DNA of 21,450 nucleotides, taken from assembly GCA_002424495.1 (NCBI GenBank), contig DIKH01000060.1:1-21450 (forward strand), written 5' to 3'. The notes beneath the pieces were generated by a model. The model ran no database searches, was not told where the DNA came from, and saw only the letters and a program-made list of their open reading frames with translations. Shown piece by piece: positions 15,671 to 21,450 of this stretch; the stretch's first letter is position 1, and every line of letters begins with the position of its first letter. This stretch comes from Desulfobacteraceae bacterium UBA5623. Its GTDB lineage: Bacteria > Desulfobacterota > DSM-4660 > Desulfatiglandales > Desulfatiglandaceae. The translations under genes were made by a program, and so were the position numbers.

Positions 15671-18600
15671 CAGTTGGTCCTCCCATTTTTTAAGTATCTC
15701 CTTACAGCTTCCATAAGACGCTCCTTATCAAGTTTGATATGATATTCGTCTATTCCTACCCTCTTTCCCCTGGCAATGTCTTCATCTCCAGCCAGGGTGG
15801 TAAGGGCAATTACCGGCATATAAGAGTATCGGGCCTCGGCTCGGATCTTAGCGGTCAGACCAAAGCCATCCATATTCGGCATCTCTATGTCCGTGCAGAC
15901 AAGTGATATCTCATCCGCGTGCTCTTCGATTTTATTCCAAGCGTCCAGACCGTCTTCGGCTTCCATGACCCTGTAGCCGTCACTCTCCATATACGCCTTT
16001 ACCTGATTTCTGAAAAAATTGGAGTCTTCTACAACGAGCACTGTCGGGGCCTCTCCATCTTTGGTCTTCACCTTTTCCTGTTCCTGAGCGGCAAACCATT
16101 CCGGATTGAGCGTCTGGACTATACCGTAGATATCCACCAGCATCGTGGTGTGCCCTGCTATTATGGCGGAACCCATGATGCCATTTTGCTTGATGGTGTT
16201 TTCATCGAATTCAACAAAAATTTCCATGACGTCCACCGGACCCATGGCCATTAGGCCCACGTCCCTGCCAGTGACGCTGAAAACAATGACAAGGCGATCT
16301 TCACTGTCCCTCATGGGCTTGACATCAGCGACCTGGTCAATGCAAAACAGGGGCAGACTTCCTCCACGGTATTGAAGCACCTTTCTTCCTCCGATATCTT
16401 CAATCTGGGACTTCATTATCTTCTCGATGCGCTCAACCTGGTTTAAGGGAACAACAAACTGTTCATCGTCCGCGCTTCTGAAGACCAGGAGAGACTGTCT
16501 GTCATTTCTGGCTGCGGCTGCATCACCGGCCTCTCTGCTAACTTCAGCGGCCCTGTCCGTGCCTGCAAGGGATGTTAACTGCGCCATACGGGCAAGGTTT
16601 GCTACATCAAGGATGAGAGCAACCCTGCCGTCACCCATAATCGTGGCCCCTGCGTAGCCCTTGCAGTGTTTCAGGTGCCGGCCCAGGGGCTTTACCACAA
16701 TTTCTTCTGAATCGTGCAGTTCATCCACAACAAGTCCGTATTTCATGGACCCGGTGGATACAACAACGATGTTTAAGGCGCTTGCCGCATGATAACGACG
16801 GTCTGGGCCTCTGGGATGTTTTTCTTCATTTTCTCGTTTAGAGTCATCTTCTTCTGCTGAAGCGTCTCTGAACAATGGACTCTTTTTTCCCCTCCTGTCG
16901 GCAATCGCCTCCCGCCTGTCAGCTTCACTGGCCTTGGTTGCAGGATGCACAAAATTCTTCTCTATCCCGATAACATCGGCAAGCTTTACCAGTGGGAGAA
17001 GGTTTCCCCTAAGTCTTACTACCTCTGCATAGCCAACCCTCTCTATCCTTTCCTTTACCTGGTCTGCCGGGATCCTCAGCAGTTCTTCAAGATTCACCTG
17101 CGGGATGGCATATCTTTCTCCGGAAGTGGCGATAATCTGACAGGGTATGATGGCAAGGGTAAGTGGGAGTTTTATCCGAATAGAGGTGCCCTCACCCAGT
17201 TTGGATTCGATATCAATAACACCACCCAGCTTGTCCAGATTGGTCTTGACCACGTCCATGCCGACCCCGCGACCTGAGACGTCCGTTACCTCCTTGGCCG
17301 TGGAAAAACCCGGTAGAAAGATCAGGGCTACTTTTTCCTTTTCAGACATTGTTGAGGCCTGTTCCTCAGAGATCAGGCCCTTGGCGACCGCGGCCGCGGC
17401 AAGCTTTTTACCTTCAAGACCCCTGCCGTTGTCAAAAATCTCGATATTGACCTGCCCTGCCTCATGAAATGCCTTCAGCCTGACCGTGCCCTTCGGATCT
17501 TTCCCGGACTTCTGTCGTTCTTCAGGGGTCTCGATTCCATGATCTACGGAATTTCTGACCAGATGCGTCAGGGGGTCACTGATCGCCTCGATAATGGTCT
17601 TATCCATTTCGACATCATTGCCATCAAGAATCAGCTCAATATTCTTTCCCAATTTTCTGGCCAGGTCGCGCACAACGCGGGGGAATTTGTTAAATACATT
17701 GCCGACGGCCTGCATGCGTGTGAGCATGATGGCCTCCTGCAATTCAGATGTAATCAGGTCTATCCTCTGGCCCGCAAGCTCTGAAGCGCGCTGATCCCCT
17801 GACGAGAAGGCCTGGATCAGTTGATTTCTGCTAAGCACCAGCTCTCCTGCCAGGTTCATCAGGGAATCAAGGAGGCTGACATGCACCCTGAGGCTGGTAT
17901 CAGAACCGGTGGCAGATGGAGGCATCTCCTGACCCCTGGTTTTATCCGATTCAACTGAACTATCTGAGACAGCGACTGATTCTTGTTTTACAGAAAACTT
18001 TTTTTTCTGCTGAGAGGCGCCAGACGCAAGCTCAGCTTTTTTTTTGCCGGATGTTGCGGGCTGCGGAACTTGTGTGTCTTCTATTGGTCTTTGATAGGAC
18101 AATTCAGCCTCATTTTGCATCTGAGACAGCTTCACCGAACAAGCTGTATCCTTAAGCTTAAAAAGTGCAGGATTATCCTGAACAGACCCTGCTATGGGCC
18201 TTACAGACATGTCTTCTGCAAATTCATAAATATCGCCTTCATCAATCTCAAAAAGCTTGTTGATATCATTAGGTTTTAAAATGGTTGCGTAAAAGACAAG
18301 AAAAGGGATGCTCCCGGCATCCCCATCGCTGTTGATAGCACCCACAGACTCAATATCAATTGAACTGTCCAGAATGACCCCGCACGCCTGCATCTCTTCC
18401 GTGAACTCTCTGGGGTTTTTTCCCTTTAATTGCACATCCCGCATCAGATCCATGTCAATCAGGTATATTCGCTTGCCCTCATCCCTGGCCATGGAAAGAT
18501 CTTCCTGAGATGCGCTAAATACATACCTTCCGTCAGGGAATGATACCCTTATCATATGAGCTTCCGACCCTTGATAATCAGTGGCTTCTTCAATGGCCTG

Positions 18601-19041
18601 CTTTTCTTCCCGGGGGGGAGTCAAGACCGGGACAGTCTGCGTCTTATCTACACCAAAGCCACCGGCTATGGCCTTCAAGGCGTCTATATGATCGGATATG
18701 TCGACATCATTGCTGTTAAATACATCCTCAATAAGATTCTTGAGGGCATCTGATGCCATCAGCAGGATATTGACAATCTCCGGATTTGGGACCAATTCCC
18801 GGCTTCTGATCTTCCCCAGGATGTTTTCCATCTCATGCGTCAGGTCCTTTATGATGGTAAGCCCCATAAATCCTGCCCCCCCCTTAATGGAATGGGCTGC
18901 ACGGTATACCTTGTTTACCAGCTCTTCGTCTATTTCAGCGCCTGCCCGCTCTATAGCCAGAAAATCGTTTTCTATATCGGCCAGATGCTCCCGGCTTTCT
19001 TCAAGGTAGATTTGAAGGGTTTCATCATTTTCGATTGTCAT
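15670..19041 (-). CDS. cheA: Hybrid chemotaxis histidine kinase CheA with two CheW-like domains and a receiver
   Basis: Very long CheA (1123 aa; many are about 650-750). Order of parts: Hpt/P1 with phospho-His50 in AAHSIKGGAGF; an unassigned, possibly P2-like region (about 160-300); a Lys/Ser/Gln-rich linker (about 300-382); dimerisation P3 (about 383-445); an ATPase with N box HLVRNSVDHG (493-502), DNGRG (537-541) and GRGVGMDVV (590-598); CheW-like domain 1 (about 630-815), interrupted by a charged insert near 697-756; CheW-like domain 2 (about 847-980); and a receiver (998-1116) with Asp1006, phospho-Asp1051 in CTDIEMP and Lys1103. It phosphorylates CheB, the stand-alone receiver and its own receiver, which may act as a phosphate sink. 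The ATG has AAGGAG 7 nt upstream. First gene of the chemosensory cluster; no convincing promoter was found in front of it. Confidence 0.95.
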   Translation of the reverse strand: MTIENDETLQIYLEESREHLADIENDFLAIERAGAEIDEELVNKVYRAAHSIKGGAGFMGLTIIKDLTHEMENILGKIRSRELVPNPEIVNILLMASDALKNLIEDVFNSNDVDISDHIDALKAIAGGFGVDKTQTVPVLTPPREEKQAIEEATDYQGSEAHMIRVSFPDGRYVFSASQEDLSMARDEGKRIYLIDMDLMRDVQLKGKNPREFTEEMQACGVILDSSIDIESVGAINSDGDAGSIPFLVFYATILKPNDINKLFEIDEGDIYEFAEDMSVRPIAGSVQDNPALFKLKDTACSVKLSQMQNEAELSYQRPIEDTQVPQPATSGKKKAELASGASQQKKKFSVKQESVAVSDSSVESDKTRGQEMPPSATGSDTSLRVHVSLLDSLMNLAGELVLSRNQLIQAFSSGDQRASELAGQRIDLITSELQEAIMLTRMQAVGNVFNKFPRVVRDLARKLGKNIELILDGNDVEMDKTIIEAISDPLTHLVRNSVDHGIETPEERQKSGKDPKGTVRLKAFHEAGQVNIEIFDNGRGLEGKKLAAAAVAKGLISEEQASTMSEKEKVALIFLPGFSTAKEVTDVSGRGVGMDVVKTNLDKLGGVIDIESKLGEGTSIRIKLPLTLAIIPCQIIATSGERYAIPQVNLEELLRIPADQVKERIERVGYAEVVRLRGNLLPLVKLADVIGIEKNFVHPATKASEADRREAIADRRGKKSPLFRDASAEEDDSKRENEEKHPRGPDRRYHAASALNIVVVSTGSMKYGLVVDELHDSEEIVVKPLGRHLKHCKGYAGATIMGDGRVALILDVANLARMAQLTSLAGTDRAAEVSREAGDAAAARNDRQSLLVFRSADDEQFVVPLNQVERIEKIMKSQIEDIGGRKVLQYRGGSLPLFCIDQVADVKPMRDSEDRLVIVFSVTGRDVGLMAMGPVDVMEIFVEFDENTIKQNGIMGSAIIAGHTTMLVDIYGIVQTLNPEWFAAQEQEKVKTKDGEAPTVLVVEDSNFFRNQVKAYMESDGYRVMEAEDGLDAWNKIEEHADEISLVCTDIEMPNMDGFGLTAKIRAEARYSYMPVIALTTLAGDEDIARGKRVGIDEYHIKLDKERLMEAVRRYLKNGRTN

Positions 19042-19485
19042 GGTGTTACTCCTTAATGTTTAAGGGCCTTATCGAGATCCATTCTGTGAGTATGGTTTTT
19101 TTGTGGTTATCACGCTTTGGCCTTCTAAATATGACACCCAAAAGCCAATAATTTGTCACGCCTGAGCTGTTTTTCAATATTGGTCCTGGATCACACGCTT
19201 AGCCAAATGCCAGAATCTTTAATCCTATCCATATAAATTTGTTATAAGTTTCGACGTCTTCACCAAAGTTATCCAGTTTTTTGTGCAATATTTTGCAATA
19301 ACCATGCCCAAGTCCGCAAAAATTATTTTTTTGCCGGAAATGCCCATATTAAACAGAAAAAATGTAACACTGACAGTTATCCAACATTACTCATCTGTAA
19401 TGCTGTAATATGGTACATAATAGACCTATGGACCACGGATCAGCTGATACGCACGGCCTTAAATCGGACACATGCGAATTGAGGC

Positions 19486-19514
19486 TTGACACCCGGATAT
19501 CCTTTCCATATTAT
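19486..19514 (+). promoter_or_regulatory. Near-consensus sigma-70 promoter upstream of gap
   Basis: TTGACA (19486-19491), then exactly 17 nt, then TATTAT (19509-19514). The -35 is perfect and the -10 matches five of six positions, making this the best promoter in the window. Transcription would begin near 19521, about 385 nt before the gap start codon. It therefore drives either a separate small RNA or a very long gap leader. Confidence 0.7.
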
Positions 19515-19520
19515 TTTTAT

Positions 19521-19743
19521 TCTTCTTAAACTTAGGGACTATTGTCCTGACTCACTGGGAGGAAGTCAGAGAAGGGCTATTCTCTGCTATTAATCAAGCT
19601 TCAAACGGGACGCCTTTTTTACCTTGCAGAAAATTTTTCATTCTCGGACAGCCTCCTCAAGACAACTGGTAAATTCAATGTCACCAACTTAACAGCTAGT
19701 TTCTGAAACCCTCTTTGTTAAAGGAGGCCTCTGGGATTTTTTT
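19521..19743 (+). ncRNA. Candidate small RNA or structured gap leader
   Basis: A non-coding stretch bounded by a strong promoter and a terminator-like T run. Near the 5' end are hairpins GGAC-TATT-GTCC (19536-19547), CTGACT/AGTCAG (19547-19552 and 19564-19569, loop holding GGGAGGA) and CAGAGAA/TTCTCTG (19567-19573 and 19580-19586). The last two share bases 19567-19569, so their full forms exclude each other. GGA occurs seven times, some in loops, which recalls CsrA-binding RNAs, but the count is only modestly above chance. No known RNA family was recognised. Transcription and boundaries are inferred. Confidence 0.3.
19709..19743 (+). terminator. Weak intrinsic terminator or attenuator candidate
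   Basis: A hairpin formed by CCCTCTTT and AAGGA, with CCC also able to pair with GGG at 19733-19735, leads into seven T residues (19737-19743). The stem contains a bulge (GGCCTCT), so strength is uncertain. Position is about 220 nt downstream of the promoter and 160 nt before gap, as expected for a small-RNA end or an attenuator. Confidence 0.35.
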
Positions 19744-19765
19744 GTCGTCAAGACAGCTCCCACAG

Positions 19766-19782
19766 CCCCCTCACTGCGGGGG
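19766..19782. repeat. GC-rich hairpin in the gap leader
   Basis: CCCCC (19766-19770) and GGGGG (19778-19782) enclose a 7 nt loop, TCACTGC. The surrounding C-rich then G-rich text resembles interspersed palindromes seen between genes in many bacteria, but only one copy is visible here. Confidence 0.45.
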
Positions 19783-19791
19783 AGATTGGGG

Positions 19792-19837
19792 TTAAGGGAT
19801 TCGAAAAATGGTCAATCAGCATTTTTCGTGTCCCTAA
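19792..19837 (+). promoter_or_regulatory. Long stem-loop in the gap 5' leader
   Basis: CGAAAAATG (19802-19810) and CATTTTTCG (19820-19828) are perfect 9 bp complements around a 9 nt loop. After a 2 nt internal mismatch the stem continues with AGGGA (19795-19799) against TCCCT (19831-19835). The hairpin ends about 55 nt before the gap ribosome site, so it could influence mRNA stability or translation. No T run follows, so it is unlikely to terminate. Confidence 0.5.
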
Positions 19838-19905
19838 CTTAATGACATTAGGTGGCAAATCAGGGAATATGCCCCGACTTTAACCGAAAACGAGGAGGAA
19901 TTATC

Positions 19906-20910
19906 ATGAGCGTAAAATTGGGTATTAACGGTTTTGGCAGGATAGGACGAGTTGTTTTCAGGGCGGCTCTGAAAAACCCTGATGTTGAGGTCGTTGCCAT
20001 CAATGACCTGACTGATTCAAAAACCATGGCGCATCTGCTGGCCTATGATTCTGTTCATGGCAGACTGGACGCAAAAGTCGTCGCAAAGGAAGGCGCCGTT
20101 GAAGTAAACGGCAAGACAATTGTCATAACCACTGAAAAGGACCCTGCCAACCTGAAGTGGAAGGAGCTTGGCGTGGATATCGCCTGCGAATGCACCGGCC
20201 TTTTCACCAACAGGGCCAGTGCGTCAAAACACCTCGACGCCGGTGCGCGCAAGGTCATAATTTCAGCGCCCGCCACAGAACCCGATATCACGATTGTAAT
20301 GGGTGTCAATTCTGACAAGTATGATCCCAAAAAGCACAATATTATTTCAAATGCATCCTGTACAACCAATTGCCTTGCCCCGGTAGCCAAGGTGCTTCAG
20401 GAAAATTATGGAATCGTATGCGGTCTTATGACCACTGTCCATGCCTATACGGGCGACCAGCGCCTGCTGGATTTCCCTCACAAAGATTTCCGGAGAGCCA
20501 GGTCCGCCGCCATGTCCATGATACCAACGACAACAGGGGCGGCAAAGGCGGTCGCCTTAGTGCTTCCTGAGCTTGCTGGAAAGTTGAACGGCCTTTCCAT
20601 TCGCGTTCCCACCCCAAACGTGTCCATTATTGACCTTGTCGCGACCATCGAAAAACCAGGCGTCACCGTCTCCGATATAAACAATGCCGTTAAAGAAGCA
20701 GCGGAAGGTCCCCTTTCCGGCATCTTGGGCTATTGTGATATTCCCCTGGTATCAATTGATTTTAACGGCTCGACACTATCTTCAATATTTGATGCCGGAA
20801 CCACTTACGTCGTAGATAAAATGGTCAAGGTCATGTCTTGGTATGACAATGAGACAGGCTATTCGCATAGGATGGTTGATCTTGCAACCATGATAGGAAA
20901 ACAGCTTTAA
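19906..20910 (+). CDS. gap: Glyceraldehyde-3-phosphate dehydrogenase (NAD-dependent, type I)
   Basis: Cytoplasmic glycolytic/gluconeogenic enzyme (334 aa, typical length) that converts glyceraldehyde-3-phosphate, phosphate and NAD to 1,3-bisphosphoglycerate. The NAD-binding start INGFGRIGR (7-15), catalytic Cys152 in SNASCTTNCLAP, His179 in TTVHAYTGDQ and the WYDNETGYS ending (312-320) are all intact. INDL (32-35), with an acid at position 34, and the FPHKDFRRAR region fit NAD rather than NADP preference. The start is set by AGGAGG 7 nt upstream of the ATG; reading back to a GTG at 19852 would add 18 residues without homology. It is divergent from cheA and metabolically unrelated to it. Confidence 0.98.
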   Translation: MSVKLGINGFGRIGRVVFRAALKNPDVEVVAINDLTDSKTMAHLLAYDSVHGRLDAKVVAKEGAVEVNGKTIVITTEKDPANLKWKELGVDIACECTGLFTNRASASKHLDAGARKVIISAPATEPDITIVMGVNSDKYDPKKHNIISNASCTTNCLAPVAKVLQENYGIVCGLMTTVHAYTGDQRLLDFPHKDFRRARSAAMSMIPTTTGAAKAVALVLPELAGKLNGLSIRVPTPNVSIIDLVATIEKPGVTVSDINNAVKEAAEGPLSGILGYCDIPLVSIDFNGSTLSSIFDAGTTYVVDKMVKVMSWYDNETGYSHRMVDLATMIGKQL

Positions 20911-20914
20911 CAGT

Positions 20915-20987
20915 CGCGGAATATACCGAGGCGGTTTTAAAACTATAGAGTTATGAAACCGCCTCATTACATAAGTCTGATTCCGCG
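20915..20987. repeat. Nested palindrome between gap and the next gene
   Basis: Three inverted repeats sit inside one another: CGCGGAAT/ATTCCGCG (20915-20922 and 20980-20987), GAGGCGGTTT/AAACCGCCTC (20928-20937 and 20956-20965) and an inner AACT/AGTT. The 10 bp middle stem is perfect. The element nearly fills the 94 nt spacer and ends just before the next ribosome site. There is no T run, so it is more likely an mRNA-stability or partial-termination element than a full terminator. Confidence 0.65.
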
Positions 20988-21004
20988 TTACGGAGGATAT
21001 GTTG

Positions 21005-21450
21005 ATGGCACGTGAGGCAGTTGTTACAAATTTTAGATTAAAGGGCAGAGAAATCCTTTCTTCCTATGCCGCATACACCCTGGAAGGTGTTATGAAGGCG
21101 CGGGTAAAACGGGGCAAGGACACATGGACAGTGGAAGAGAGAAACGGCATTGCCAAGGGGACCTCCGACGGTGAGAACGAGGCGATCTACATCCCCAATG
21201 GCAAGGCGATCAAATCCATTGAGAAAAACATCGTCCCTCTCCTGCCAAAAAAGGTCACGATAAGAACCCCGAAGGATATTATTGACGCTGTTGAGGCATT
21301 TGACCTTAAACTGATTGAACGCGCCGGCCCAAACAAGAAAAAATGGGGGGGTAACGCCTGTCTTGCTTCATCCACGGTGTTCTTCCAGACATTGCTAAAC
21401 GCCTCAGGTTACAAGCCATGGCAGATCCTGGCCCCCAAGGGCCTGAAGGT
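21005..21450 (+). CDS. Unrecognised protein, 5' part only
   Basis: An open frame of at least 148 codons runs from ATG at 21005 to the window end without a stop. GGAGG (20992-20996) is 8 nt before this ATG, a good spacing; an in-frame ATG at 20999 is too close to it. The protein starts MAREAVVTNFRLKGREILSS and is basic, with many Lys and Arg. A short motif near the cut end reads WGGNACLASSTVFFQTLL (about residues 117-134). No signal peptide, membrane segment or known domain was recognised. It may share a transcript with gap, separated by the nested palindrome. Confidence 0.75.
   Translation, partial: MAREAVVTNFRLKGREILSSYAAYTLEGVMKARVKRGKDTWTVEERNGIAKGTSDGENEAIYIPNGKAIKSIEKNIVPLLPKKVTIRTPKDIIDAVEAFDLKLIERAGPNKKKWGGNACLASSTVFFQTLLNASGYKPWQILAPKGLK

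Larger units (their letters stand above)
19042..19905. other. Long non-coding region between divergent cheA and gap
   Basis: About 860 bp with no credible protein gene on either strand. The cheA-proximal half (19042-19480) is AT-rich. It holds small palindromes, TGCAATATTTTGCA (19284-19297) and CATTAC/GTAATG (19385-19390 and 19397-19402), plus two related 13-mers ending in CACGCTT (19105-19117 and 19188-19200). The gap-proximal half carries the promoter, hairpins and terminator-like site listed separately. No convincing cheA promoter is visible on the minus strand. Confidence 0.75.

Noticed and set aside
19042..19260. Sigma-28 or sigma-54 promoter for cheA
   Set aside because: A TGGCA-like stretch is present on the minus strand, but the GG-GC spacing is wrong, and no TAAA/GCCGATAA pair was seen.
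19521..19743. 6S RNA or a known riboswitch
   Set aside because: I looked for the long closing stem and central bubble of 6S and for familiar riboswitch cores and did not find them.
19852..19905. Upstream GTG start for gap giving 18 extra residues
   Set aside because: The extension is not homologous to GAPDH and reads through the ribosome site; the ATG at 19906 has an ideal AGGAGG and the normal N-terminus.
1..21450. CRISPR array, tRNA, insertion sequence or prophage
   Set aside because: No regular spaced repeats, cloverleaf-like segments, transposase or integrase frames were seen; gene order and style look like ordinary chromosome.

Overview
The window reads as an anaerobic member of the Desulfobacterota (the former Deltaproteobacteria: sulfate reducers and syntrophs). 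This is inferred from gene content: a membrane-bound ETF:quinone oxidoreductase of the FeS/CCG type sits in an operon with etfBA, acyl-CoA dehydrogenases and an ADP-forming acyl-CoA synthetase. A long hybrid CheA and a receptor with zinc-binding-like modules fit the same group. No rRNA or other taxonomic marker is present, so the assignment is an inference.

Region 1 (95-8329, minus strand) is a compact six-gene operon, read from high to low coordinates: acyl-CoA dehydrogenase 2, ADP-forming acyl-CoA synthetase, membrane FeS/heme oxidoreductase, etfB, etfA, acyl-CoA dehydrogenase 1. Most junctions are tight (3 nt gap, TAATG overlap, 12 nt gap, 1 nt gap, then 54 nt). A TTGACA promoter candidate lies just upstream. 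The parts make one circuit: the dehydrogenases oxidise an acyl-CoA, ETF takes the electrons, the membrane protein passes them to the quinone pool, and the synthetase either activates the acid or makes ATP from the CoA thioester. The substrate cannot be read from the sequence.

Region 2 (8550-19041, minus strand) is a chemosensory cluster: cheA (hybrid, with receiver), two methyl-accepting receptors, cheW, cheB, cheR, and a receiver protein with a helical tail. There is no classical stand-alone CheY and no flagellar or pilus gene in view. One receptor carries a duplicated CZB-like zinc-binding module in its presumed periplasmic domain.

Region 3 (19042-19905) is about 860 bp without a gene between divergent cheA and gap. 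It holds a near-consensus sigma-70 promoter pointing at gap, competing hairpins, a terminator-like site and a long hairpin. It may encode a small RNA or a long regulatory leader.

Region 4 (19906-21450, plus strand) holds gap (NAD-dependent GAPDH), a strongly palindromic spacer, and the start of an unrecognised gene cut by the window end.

The strongest leads are the oxidoreductase whose first CCG domain has lost all its cysteines, the tandem CZB-like receptor, and the structured gap leader.
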